In this document: positions 1-5,996 of the stretch, one piece after another
Numbering within the stretch: the stretch's first letter is position 1
Layout of the letters: the number at the start of each line of letters is the position of its first letter
DNA from: Desulfobacteraceae bacterium UBA2771
Lineage (GTDB): Bacteria > Desulfobacterota > Desulfobacteria > Desulfobacterales > Desulfosarcinaceae
DNA length: 7,572 bases
NCBI GenBank assembly: GCA_002352605.1
Contig: DEIP01000036.1
Span: 44,838-52,409 of the forward strand
Direction: 5' to 3'
Notes under the pieces: generated by a model
What the model saw: only the letters and a program-made list of their open reading frames with translations
What the model was told of the DNA's origin: nothing
The model's database searches: none
Made by a program: the position numbers and the translations under genes

Positions 1-240
1 GCCCTAACGCCGAATGGATCTGCATGCATATTCCAAGACCATGTTAAGATACGATTAAAAGCAGAAAAATGCCAACGGCCGATTGCCTTTTTTTGAAAAT
101 GCGCTAAATTGAAGCCACGGGTCCTTAGGACCACGAGCCATGGATCTATCAAACTGGATTGCCGCTGAACACGCACGGCAGCAAATATTGGTTCAGTAGA
201 TCTGTCCCTTTTCTTTCAACTGATCTCGAAAGGTAGCAAC
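1..240. other. Non-coding leader upstream of the SYLF gene
   Basis: No convincing coding frame is seen here. The stretch is more AT-rich than the genes and presumably holds the promoter of the SYLF gene at 241. It contains a run of seven T at 88-94, but I could not build a stable hairpin directly before it, so it is not called a terminator. It also contains a 13-bp odd palindrome at 120-132 (listed separately) and a weaker inverted repeat, TGCCG at 160-164 with CGGCA at 176-180. No -35/-10 pair or sigma-54 box stood out. Confidence 0.6.
120..132. promoter_or_regulatory. 13-bp palindrome, possible operator
   Basis: The sequence GGTCCT-T-AGGACC is a perfect dyad with 6-bp arms around one base. 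It lies about 110 bp upstream of the SYLF start codon, a place where a regulator could bind. There is no second copy in the window and no recognised regulator consensus, so an operator role is inference only. Confidence 0.25.
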
Positions 241-864
241 ATGAAACGCCTCCGTCTTTCAATCCTGACCGTTGGTTTCGTAACGATGGTTATGGCTCCT
301 GTTTCGATCCTTGCTGACAGCCATGCGGACACCATCGCAGTGTTTAAAAAATCTGCGGCCGTCCAGCCGTTTTTCGCCTCCGCTTTTGGATATTCGGTTT
401 TTCCCACCATCGGTAAAGGGGGCATCGTCGTTGGGGCCGCTTATGGAAAAGGGAAGGTATTTCAAGGCGGTACCGCCACAGGAACAGCGACCCTGACCAA
501 AATGTCCATGGGATTTCAGATAGGCGGACAGGCCTTCAGCGAAATCATATTTTTCGAAGATAAACGCGCTTTCGATGATTTTACCAGTGGAAGCTTCGAG
601 TTCGACATCAATGCATCCGCGGTGGCCATCACAGCCGGTGCACAGGCGCAGGCCGGATCCATGGGCACAACAGCCGGTGCCAGCGCAGGCCCGGCTACCG
701 GCACCCAGGCGGGCAACAGCTATAGAAAGGGAATGGCCGTGTTTGTCCATGCCAAGGGCGGCCTGATGATCGAAGCCGCCATCGGCGGCCAACGATTCGA
801 TTATGAACCGTACCAGACCAACGGTCATTCGGGTAAAGCCACCGATAGCCCGCTAAAGGATTAA
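241..864 (+). CDS. Exported SYLF-domain (Ysc84/DUF500-type) protein
   Basis: A 207-residue protein of the lipid-binding SYLF family. Residues 1-25 look like a Sec signal peptide: basic MKRLR, a hydrophobic core, and an ILA|D cleavage site. The mature protein would act in the periplasm or at the envelope. Residues about 34-190 fit the SYLF fold: the segment around FGYSVFPTIGKGGIVVGAAYGKG (residues 49-71), then the GFQIGGQAFSEIIFF segment (91-105), and the closing KGGLMIEAAIGGQRFDYEP strand pair (172-190). An Ala/Gly-rich stretch (126-158) sits before the last strands, which is common in bacterial members. The ATG start is supported by AAAGG at 229-233, seven bases upstream. In eukaryotes the domain binds phosphoinositides and actin; the bacterial role is not established, and envelope lipid or metabolite binding is a guess. 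It appears monocistronic; the next gene runs on the opposite strand. Confidence 0.9.
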   Translation: MKRLRLSILTVGFVTMVMAPVSILADSHADTIAVFKKSAAVQPFFASAFGYSVFPTIGKGGIVVGAAYGKGKVFQGGTATGTATLTKMSMGFQIGGQAFSEIIFFEDKRAFDDFTSGSFEFDINASAVAITAGAQAQAGSMGTTAGASAGPATGTQAGNSYRKGMAVFVHAKGGLMIEAAIGGQRFDYEPYQTNGHSGKATDSPLKD

Positions 865-928
865 GCGCCGCTATCAGCAACCGTCGATAGACGCGTGAGT
901 CGCATTTCAGACAGGGTATGTGAAAAAT

Positions 929-966
929 GAAGGGGAGATCATGGGTTGGCTCATGATCTCCCCTTC
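929..966 (-). terminator. Intrinsic terminator, perfect 15-bp stem
   Basis: GAAGGGGAGATCATG at 929-943 pairs perfectly with CATGATCTCCCCTTC at 952-966 around an 8-base loop. Read on the minus strand, the stem is followed by ATTTTTCAC (928 downward), which is the U tract of an intrinsic terminator. On the plus strand it is followed by GGTTATTGG, which is a poor U tract. The element therefore mainly terminates the small minus-strand gene at 1083-1262. It could also block plus-strand read-through from the SYLF gene, which ends 64 bases before it. Confidence 0.8.
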
Positions 967-1082
967 GGTTATTGGAGGGATATACCGCCGGCAGGTCAAT
1001 CGGTTTCCTTCCGGACCCGGCGCAAGCGAAGTTCTCTATCGGATCAATTCAAGGCTGCGCAAAGCGCATCTTTTAATCGTTC

Positions 1083-1262
1083 TCACGCCCTGCTGCCGGC
1101 AAACATGAGGCCGATCCCAAACAGGAGCATATTAACGGGCTCTAGCATCAAGTCCATGGGGATAGGGCGCTTACCGATAAAATCGGCAAAGGCCCCGGAA
1201 CCGAACAAGGGAAAGGCCACCAAAAGAAGGATCGGCGTAATTAAGAATATCGTTTTTTTCAT
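1083..1262 (-). CDS. 59-residue exported mini-protein with PEP-CTERM-like tail
   Basis: The protein has 59 residues. Residues 1-26 form a strong signal peptide (MKKT, then a long hydrophobic core, with AFA|D as the likely cleavage site). Only about 15 polar residues follow (27-41). The C-terminus, EPVNMLLFGIGLMFAGSRA (41-59), closely resembles a PEP-CTERM sorting signal: E-P, a short hydrophobic helix of the MLLFGxGL type, and a final arginine. Two deviations are visible: the canonical first proline is leucine (L40), and there is only one terminal basic residue. The ATG at 1260-1262 is chosen because AGGAG sits eight bases upstream and because an upstream alternative at 1364 would precede the sigma-54 promoter. 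In the known family, exosortase cleaves at or near this motif. Whether this protein is a true substrate, or simply a two-helix membrane peptide, cannot be decided here; no exosortase gene is in the window. Confidence 0.75.
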   Translation of the reverse strand: MKKTIFLITPILLLVAFPLFGSGAFADFIGKRPIPMDLMLEPVNMLLFGIGLMFAGSRA

Positions 1263-1270
1263 GGTTAATG

Positions 1271-1275
1271 CTCCT
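1271..1275 (-). promoter_or_regulatory. Shine-Dalgarno AGGAG of the mini-protein gene
   Basis: The minus strand reads AGGAG, then eight bases, then ATG (1262-1260), which is ideal spacing. This fixes the start of the 59-residue protein and argues against the longer 93-residue frame beginning at 1364. Confidence 0.8.
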
Positions 1276-1339
1276 GCTATGTAAAAGTATTTTCTTTTTT
1301 CAACTGATCCACGCCTTGCGAGCAGTCGAGCAGTGTAAA

Positions 1340-1356
1340 AGCAACCTTGGTGCCAA
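1340..1356 (-). promoter_or_regulatory. Sigma-54 (-24/-12) promoter of the mini-protein gene
   Basis: The minus strand reads TTGGCACCAAGGTTGCT. Compared with the sigma-54 consensus YTGGCACG-N4-TTGCW, only the G after TGGCAC differs (C here). The invariant GG (1354-1353) and GC (1342-1341) are separated by exactly ten bases, as required. Transcription would start near 1329, giving a leader of about 67 bases with the Shine-Dalgarno at 1271-1275. Expression would therefore need RpoN and an ATP-dependent enhancer-binding protein. Confidence 0.8.
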
Positions 1357-1403
1357 AACAGCATTGTTGATTGTGAGAATTCCCGTTAAGCGGTTAAGTA
1401 TCT

Positions 1404-1425
1404 ATAATTAATTGTAATGAATTAT
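1404..1425. promoter_or_regulatory. AT-rich dyad between possible enhancer and sigma-54 promoter
   Basis: ATAATT (1404-1409) pairs with AATTAT (1420-1425), and an inner ATT/AAT pair extends the symmetry to 9 of 11 positions. It lies about 85 bp upstream of the predicted sigma-54 start, where bending proteins such as IHF often act. It does not match the IHF consensus well. A direct repeat of GTTAAG (1385-1390 and 1393-1398, period 8) is next to it. The function is inferred from position only. Confidence 0.25.
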
Positions 1426-1465
1426 CATACGCGCGAGACACATCCCGGCAAAAATGTTAGAAGGG

Positions 1466-1501
1466 GTCTTTACTTCGCCTAAATTGTGGTGAAGACTTCA
1501 C
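1466..1501. promoter_or_regulatory. Candidate enhancer (UAS) for the sigma-54 promoter
   Basis: GTGAAG-A-CTTCAC at 1489-1501 is a perfect 13-bp odd palindrome. A related half site, GTCTTTAC, lies at 1466-1473; it is one base off the inverse of GTGAAGAC. They lie about 140-170 bp upstream of the predicted sigma-54 transcription start, the usual range for enhancer-binding proteins. No named regulator motif is recognised, so the assignment rests on symmetry and distance. Confidence 0.35.
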
Positions 1502-1543
1502 AAAAATGGGAAAAAAAGTAATCATTTATCAACGATCGCACCA

Positions 1544-2599
1544 TCACCGGTATTGTCCACCCAACTGACCGCAGGCCGCCTGGATGCGGCCACCCTTTTC
1601 TCCGCGTCGTCTAACGAAGATTTTTTCCGCCACCAACCAGTCGTGAAATCGTTCATAGGTTTCGGCTGACGGGGGTTTTAAACCGGAACCGGGTGCCGGG
1701 TTATAGGGTATCAAGTTCAGCTTGACCTTCATGGGAGCCAGGTATCGCGCCAAGGACCCGGCATGTTCATGCCGGTCGTTAACCCCCTGAATCAGGACAT
1801 AGGCCACAAAAAATACAGATTTTTTGCTCAGCGGGTATCCGAGCAGGGTATCTCTCAACACGGCCATCGGAATGGATCGGTTGATCGGCATGAGCCGGGA
1901 GCGTATGTCATCGTCGGGCGCATTGAGGGAGATGGCCAGATTCACGGGTGGCCCGTCTAACCGGGCGAGGCGGTCGATGCCGGTGGTCAGTCCGACGGTG
2001 GAAACGGTGATATAGCGCCGGGCGATGTTCAGCCCCCGCTGATCCGTCAGCACACGGATGGCCTGAATCGTGTTGTCCAGGTTGTCCAACGGTTCGCCCA
2101 TGCCCATGAACACAACATTGCGAACATTAAATCCCAACCGGTGGCGGGCGGCAAACACCTGCCAGACAATCTCTTCTGCGGTCAGATTGCGGAGCAACCC
2201 CATCTTTCCGGTCCGGCAGAAGCGGCAGCCCATGCGGCATCCCACCTGGCTGGAAACACACAGGCTGTGGCGCCTGAACATGGGAATCACCACCGATTCG
2301 ATATCCAGGTCATCCGCTAACCGGGTGACGAATTTGACAACGCCCCCGTCGGACACCTGCTTCACCAGTCGGCCCGGCGGCTGCATCAGGTCGGATTCCA
2401 ATTGCCCGGCCAATTCAGGAAACCGGTCGAAGGGCGCCAGCCCATCCAGCGCCGTTTTACCGATTTTCATCACATGGTGGTAGAGCGGGGTACTGTAATG
2501 CGTGCCCTTGCCGTAGCGCCGGCGAAAGAGATCGGCAAACTGATCGTGGGTCTGGTCTAATATTTTCACGAAAACGTTTCCATCAAGCCTGATTTGCAC
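1544..2599 (-). CDS. rlmN: RlmN-family radical-SAM RNA (adenine-C2) methyltransferase
   Basis: This 351-residue enzyme belongs to the RlmN/Cfr family, which uses a 4Fe-4S cluster and two SAM molecules to methylate C2 of A2503 in 23S rRNA and, in E. coli, A37 of some tRNAs. The cluster motif C121-x3-C125-x2-C128 lies in SSQVGCRMGCRFC. The two catalytic cysteines are present: C114 (seven residues before the cluster, as with E. coli C118) and C343 in AACGQL near the C-terminus. Other family blocks are GMGEPLDN (166-173), RRYITVSTVG (194-203), LAISLNAPDD (221-230) and LNLIPYNP (294-301). The N-terminal accessory domain (1-105) is shorter than in E. coli, whose protein has 384 residues. The start is GTG, supported by AAGGA six bases upstream. 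It is divergent from glnS. RlmN rather than Cfr is favoured by the motif wording, but a paralogue with another RNA target cannot be excluded. Confidence 0.92.
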   Translation of the reverse strand: MQIRLDGNVFVKILDQTHDQFADLFRRRYGKGTHYSTPLYHHVMKIGKTALDGLAPFDRFPELAGQLESDLMQPPGRLVKQVSDGGVVKFVTRLADDLDIESVVIPMFRRHSLCVSSQVGCRMGCRFCRTGKMGLLRNLTAEEIVWQVFAARHRLGFNVRNVVFMGMGEPLDNLDNTIQAIRVLTDQRGLNIARRYITVSTVGLTTGIDRLARLDGPPVNLAISLNAPDDDIRSRLMPINRSIPMAVLRDTLLGYPLSKKSVFFVAYVLIQGVNDRHEHAGSLARYLAPMKVKLNLIPYNPAPGSGLKPPSAETYERFHDWLVAEKIFVRRRGEKGGRIQAACGQLGGQYR

Positions 2600-2605
2600 C
2601 CCGAA

Positions 2606-2610
2606 TCCTT
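2606..2610 (-). promoter_or_regulatory. Shine-Dalgarno AAGGA deciding the GTG start of rlmN
   Basis: The minus strand reads AAGGA, six bases, then GTG (2599-2597). No competing in-frame ATG with a ribosome-binding site is seen before the conserved core, so the GTG start is preferred. Confidence 0.6.
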
Positions 2611-2664
2611 GAATTGCCGGGAAATCGTCCTTTCCCTTGATCCCGGGCCGAGCTCGCCTGTCGA

Positions 2665-2699
2665 GTTGATACTAAAGTTGATCGTCAGTAAAAATCAAC
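2665..2699. repeat. GTTGAT direct and inverted repeats in the rlmN/glnS control region
   Basis: GTTGAT occurs at 2665-2670 and 2677-2682 (period 12), and its inverse ATCAAC at 2694-2699. The last two form an inverted repeat with an 11-base centre. They overlap the candidate rlmN promoter and lie just upstream of the glnS -35 box, so they could be operator half sites for a regulator acting on both genes. With a 6-bp unit, chance is a real alternative. Confidence 0.25.
2669..2698 (-). promoter_or_regulatory. Candidate sigma-70 promoter of rlmN
   Basis: On the minus strand TTGATT (2698-2693) and TAGTAT (2674-2669) are spaced by 18 bases; each matches 4 of 6 consensus positions. The start would lie about 60 bases before the GTG codon. 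The match is modest. Confidence 0.25.
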
Positions 2700-2709
2700 C
2701 ACTATCGGT

Positions 2710-2738
2710 TTGACACCCCTGGTGGTTTTTGACATATT
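2710..2738 (+). promoter_or_regulatory. Candidate sigma-70 promoter of glnS
   Basis: A perfect -35 box TTGACA (2710-2715) is followed after 17 bases by CATATT (2733-2738), which matches 4 of 6 positions of the -10 consensus. The predicted start near 2745 leaves a leader of about 77 bases before glnS. This also argues that the TTG at 2729 inside the promoter is not the glnS start. A second TTGACA at 2729-2734 has no good partner. Confidence 0.45.
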
Positions 2739-2821
2739 CAAGGCCGCTCGGAATACGAATTCCGAGGCAACAGTCCGAATCGGACAACCATTTCAGGCCG
2801 CTTGATCTGCTGGGGAAAAAT

Positions 2822-4519
2822 ATGATGACCGAAAACGAAACGACCATGGGATCCAACTTCATCACGGCTATCATCGAAACGGATCTACAGGCGAATAAAA
2901 ACGACGGCCGGCTGGCCACCCGGTTTCCCCCGGAACCCAACGGTTACCTGCACATCGGCCACGCCAAATCCATCTTCCTGAACTTCGGGGTGGCAAACAC
3001 CTACAAGGGCACCTGCAACCTGCGCTTCGACGACACCAACCCCAGCAAAGAGGAGGTGGAGTATGTGGATGCCATCATGGAAGATGTTCGCTGGCTGGGT
3101 TTCGACTGGGATGATCGCCTGCACTACGCATCGGACTATTTCGTAAAACTCTACGACTTTGCCGTCCGGTTGATTCAGGCCGGCAAAGCTTACGTGGATG
3201 ACCTGAACGCCGACGAAATCCGGAAGCATCGCGGCACCCTCACCGAGCCGGGAAAGAACAGCCCCTGGCGCAACCGCAGCATTGAAGAGAACCTGGATCT
3301 GTTCCAACACATGCGTGCCGGTGCATTTGAAGACGGTACCCGGGTGCTAAGGGCCAAGATCGACATGGCCCACCCCAACCTGATCATGCGCGACCCCACC
3401 TTATACCGGATCCGCAAAACCAGTCACCACCGCACCGGCGATCAGTGGTGCATCTATCCCATGTACGACTTCACCCATTGCTTGTCCGACAGCATTGAAG
3501 GCATCACCCACAGCCTGTGCACCCTGGAATTCGAAAACAACCGCCCCCTCTACGACTGGGTGCTGGATAACGTGGACGCACCCTGCCACCCCCGGCAAAT
3601 CGAGTTCGCCAGGCTGAACCTGAGCTATACGGTGCTGAGTAAACGCAAACTGATCCAGCTGGTGGAGGAGGGCCGGGTGAGCGGGTGGGACGACCCGCGC
3701 ATGCCCACCATCTGTGGCCTGCGACGCCGGGGGTACCCCCCCGCAGCCATCCGCAACTTCTGCAACCGCATCGGCATGGCCAAACGTGACAGCGTGGTGG
3801 ACGTGGCTCTTTTGGAATACAGCGTCCGCGAATACCTGAACAAGCGGGCCCCCCGGGTCATGGGCGTCTTGCGACCCCTCAAGGTGGTCATCGAAAACTA
3901 TCCCGAGGGCCGGGTGGACGAACTGGCGGCGGTGAACAATCCCGAAGACCCGGCGGCCGGCGTTCGCAAGGTCCCCTTTTCTCGCGAAATCTACATCGAA
4001 CGGGACGACTTCATGGAAAACCCGCCCAAAAAATTCTTTCGCCTGGGACCAGGGCGGGAAGTGCGTCTTCGATACGCCTTTTTTGTCACTTGCACCGACG
4101 TGATCAAGGATGAAAAGACCGGTGAGGTGCACGAACTGCGCTGCACCTATGATCCGGCCACCCGCGGCGGCGATGCCCCGGACGGACGCAAGGTGAAGGC
4201 CACATTGCATTGGGTATCGGCGGCCCACGCCGTGGACGCGCAGGTGCGGCTCTACGATCGCCTCTTCGACAAGGCCAACCCGGACGAAAAGAAAGCGGGT
4301 AAAACCTACAAGGATTTCATCAATCCCGATGCGCTGGAGGTGCTGTGCGGCTGCAAGCTGGAGCCCTGCCTGGCGGCTGCCGGGCCGGATTATTTCTGCC
4401 AGTTCGAACGGATGGGGTACTTTTGCGTGGATTCGAAGGATTCGAAGCCCGAAGCCCTAGTGTTCAACCGAACGGTCACCCTTCGGGATGCCTGGGCCAA
4501 GCTGAAGAAAAAATCCTGA
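2822..4519 (+). CDS. glnS: Glutaminyl-tRNA synthetase
   Basis: This 565-residue class I synthetase charges tRNA-Gln with glutamine using ATP in the cytoplasm. It aligns nearly end to end with E. coli GlnRS (about 554 residues). The ATP-binding HIGH motif is at residues 44-47 in FPPEPNGYLHIGHAKS. The KMSKS equivalent reads LSKRK (272-276), as in the E. coli VMSKRK form. The catalytic domain blocks NLRFDDTNP (66-74) and CIYPMYDFTHC (210-220) and the LCTLEF segment (232-237) are intact. The anticodon-binding beta-barrels follow, ending with VFNRTVTLRDAWAKL. The start is ATG at 2822, or the adjacent ATG at 2825; both follow GGGGA and align with the E. coli N-terminus. A longer TTG frame from 2729 overlaps the promoter and is not favoured. 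Having GlnRS means direct Gln-tRNA formation is possible without the GatCAB amidotransferase route; whether GatCAB also exists cannot be seen. Confidence 0.97.
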   Translation: MMTENETTMGSNFITAIIETDLQANKNDGRLATRFPPEPNGYLHIGHAKSIFLNFGVANTYKGTCNLRFDDTNPSKEEVEYVDAIMEDVRWLGFDWDDRLHYASDYFVKLYDFAVRLIQAGKAYVDDLNADEIRKHRGTLTEPGKNSPWRNRSIEENLDLFQHMRAGAFEDGTRVLRAKIDMAHPNLIMRDPTLYRIRKTSHHRTGDQWCIYPMYDFTHCLSDSIEGITHSLCTLEFENNRPLYDWVLDNVDAPCHPRQIEFARLNLSYTVLSKRKLIQLVEEGRVSGWDDPRMPTICGLRRRGYPPAAIRNFCNRIGMAKRDSVVDVALLEYSVREYLNKRAPRVMGVLRPLKVVIENYPEGRVDELAAVNNPEDPAAGVRKVPFSREIYIERDDFMENPPKKFFRLGPGREVRLRYAFFVTCTDVIKDEKTGEVHELRCTYDPATRGGDAPDGRKVKATLHWVSAAHAVDAQVRLYDRLFDKANPDEKKAGKTYKDFINPDALEVLCGCKLEPCLAAAGPDYFCQFERMGYFCVDSKDSKPEALVFNRTVTLRDAWAKLKKKS

Positions 4520-4686
4520 CCAGCCATATGGAATGCCGGGGGATTAAAATTAGCTTAAACCCGCTTTGCGGCGTCCTGATATAATTTGCTCGCGGTGGGT
4601 GGCATGTCGATAGGCCGGCCCATGGGACATGACCCTTAAAAAGGGCGAAATACGCGGGATCTCGGCCTTTTCTGCCTCGGCGCGTT

Positions 4687-5877
4687 CTACTTGATGGTCC
4701 CCACAATCAGCGTTAGCTTCAATCCGCCATGCAACAGCGGCAGCCGTCTGGCCGGAAAGGGCAACCCACGGGTCAGCGCCCGCCCAGGGACGATCAAGGC
4801 AACCGTCCATCCGTTGAACCGTTTCACCAGGTGCCGGCAGATACCGTCGAACAGGTCGTCGGCCTGCTTGGCCGAACCGATGCGGATACCATAGGGTGGA
4901 TTGATCACCACCAGCCCGGGATCGCCGCCATACTGGTTGGCCCCGCATTGGAAAAAATCCTTTTGCATCACCCTGACGGCATCGGACAAACCGTTGCCAT
5001 CGACTGTAGCGGCCAGCCGTCCACAGGCACCCGCATCAATATCCGAGGCAAATATTATTGGCCGATCCAAACTGAGTACATGCGATTGGGCCTCCCGCTT
5101 TAAAAAAGCCCACTGGCCCTCACGAAACGCCGGCCAGCCCATGAAACCAAAATTGCGTTTTTCTCCCGGCGCCATCCGTTTGGCCATCATGGCCGCCTCC
5201 AGGGAAAAGGTGCCGGATCCACACAAGGGATCCACCAACGGCCGCCTGGGATCGTAACCGGCGGCCATGAGAATGGCCGCCGCCAGGGTTTCCCGGATGG
5301 GTGCCCGTGCCGGACCCTGCTTCATCCCCCGTTTATAAAGCGGGTTTCCGCTGCTGTCCAGGGAGAGGGTAAACCGGTCTTCCACCACGCGGACGAACAC
5401 GGTCTGGAGGATCGGTGGTGCGGCTGAACCGGGCCAACCAGAGACCCGGCGGTCGATGCTGTCCAGCAGGCCCTGGGAAATGGCTTTTGTATGGTAGAGC
5501 CGCGATAGCCGGCTACGCACGTTGATATTGGGCAGGCTCCCGGATGGAAGAAACAGCTCCCATGGAATCTCGGCGGATCTCTTCTCCAACCGGCGAACGT
5601 TCGTGGCGGAAAAGGTGTCGATGCGCATCAGAATACGAGTGGCCGTACGAAGATGCAGGTTGGCCCGCTGGCAATCCACGAAGCGCCCGGCATGGGTCAC
5701 GCCACCGGTCGCAACTTCCATGTCGCGGTCGTCAATGCCCAGGCCAATCAATTCCCGCCGGCACAAATCCTCGAAACCCGGGGCTGTGATGGTATAGTAT
5801 GCCCGGACCCGACCGGCAACATGGCGCCGAACCCGCTTGTTAAATGCATGGTCGTCAACAGGATCTTTTTTAGCCAT
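4687..5877 (-). CDS. THUMP-domain class I RNA methyltransferase, RlmL-type
   Basis: This 396-residue SAM-dependent enzyme has an N-terminal ferredoxin-like/THUMP RNA-binding part (about 25-165) and a Rossmann-fold methyltransferase domain (about 185-396). Visible motifs are the substrate-side segment YKRGMKQGPARAPIRETLAA (181-200), the SAM-binding loop DPLCGSGTF (216-224), the acidic ASDID (277-281) and the catalytic NPPYG (326-330) typical of N-methylation of guanine or adenine in RNA. It matches the N-terminal half of E. coli RlmKL, which makes m2G2445 in 23S rRNA, but lacks the RlmK half, as in many bacteria. The start is uncertain: ATG at 5877 is chosen, and a TTG at 5889 would add four residues; neither has a clear Shine-Dalgarno. 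It is convergent with glnS (167-base gap) and divergent from the DUF362 gene. The G2445 target is an inference from family membership. Confidence 0.9.
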   Translation of the reverse strand: MAKKDPVDDHAFNKRVRRHVAGRVRAYYTITAPGFEDLCRRELIGLGIDDRDMEVATGGVTHAGRFVDCQRANLHLRTATRILMRIDTFSATNVRRLEKRSAEIPWELFLPSGSLPNINVRSRLSRLYHTKAISQGLLDSIDRRVSGWPGSAAPPILQTVFVRVVEDRFTLSLDSSGNPLYKRGMKQGPARAPIRETLAAAILMAAGYDPRRPLVDPLCGSGTFSLEAAMMAKRMAPGEKRNFGFMGWPAFREGQWAFLKREAQSHVLSLDRPIIFASDIDAGACGRLAATVDGNGLSDAVRVMQKDFFQCGANQYGGDPGLVVINPPYGIRIGSAKQADDLFDGICRHLVKRFNGWTVALIVPGRALTRGLPFPARRLPLLHGGLKLTLIVGTIK

Positions 5878-5939
5878 TTTTTTATGCAACGTTGGGGTTG
5901 ATTAAGCGCGGCATCAATACTAAGTTGCCTGACGAAGGC

Positions 5940-5967
5940 ACCCTATCAGTTCGCTTGCTCATGTCAA
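5940..5967 (-). promoter_or_regulatory. Candidate promoter of the RlmL-type gene
   Basis: On the minus strand a perfect TTGACA (5967-5962) is followed after 16 bases by TAGGGT (5945-5940), which matches only 3 of 6 positions of the -10 consensus. It lies in the divergent gap, about 60 bases before the ATG. Support comes mainly from the -35 box and position. Confidence 0.25.
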
Positions 5968-5996
5968 TCAGCGTCGTTCAGAAAGCACCCACGGCC

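Noticed and set aside
88..94. Run of seven T that could end an upstream transcript
   Set aside because: The preceding bases (71-87) do not form a stem with a workable loop, so it lacks the hairpin of an intrinsic terminator.
259..828. Minus-strand open frame of 189 residues inside the SYLF gene
   Set aside because: It is antisense to a recognisable SYLF protein with a signal peptide and ribosome-binding site; no domain is seen in the antisense product.
1056..1068. Small hairpin TGCGC-AAA-GCGCA followed by TCTTTT on the plus strand
   Set aside because: The stem is only 5 bp with a 3-base loop and the T run is short. It is too weak to call a terminator, and no plus-strand gene ends just before it.
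946..1284. Plus-strand frame of 112 residues opposite the mini-protein gene
   Set aside because: It starts inside the terminator hairpin loop, has no ribosome-binding site, shows no recognisable domain, and overlaps a better-supported minus-strand gene.
214..1309. Shared 12-base string TTTCAACTGATC at 214-225 and 1298-1309
   Set aside because: One 12-base match within 7.5 kb is close to chance expectation, and the flanks differ apart from T-rich sequence.
1263..1364. Upstream extension of the mini-protein to 93 residues
   Set aside because: The extension would start upstream of the sigma-54 promoter, and the internal ATG at 1262 has an ideal ribosome-binding site followed by a clean signal peptide.
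3401..4228. Minus-strand open frame of 275 residues inside glnS
   Set aside because: It lies wholly antisense to a complete, strongly conserved glnS; its composition (many His, Val, Gly) is typical of a shadow of GC-rich coding sequence.
4633..4645. Hairpin CCCTT-AAA-AAGGG between glnS and the RlmL-type gene
   Set aside because: It has a 5-bp stem without a T run on either strand. The convergent gap 4520-4686 shows no convincing terminator; another 4-bp hairpin at 4561-4571 is weaker still.
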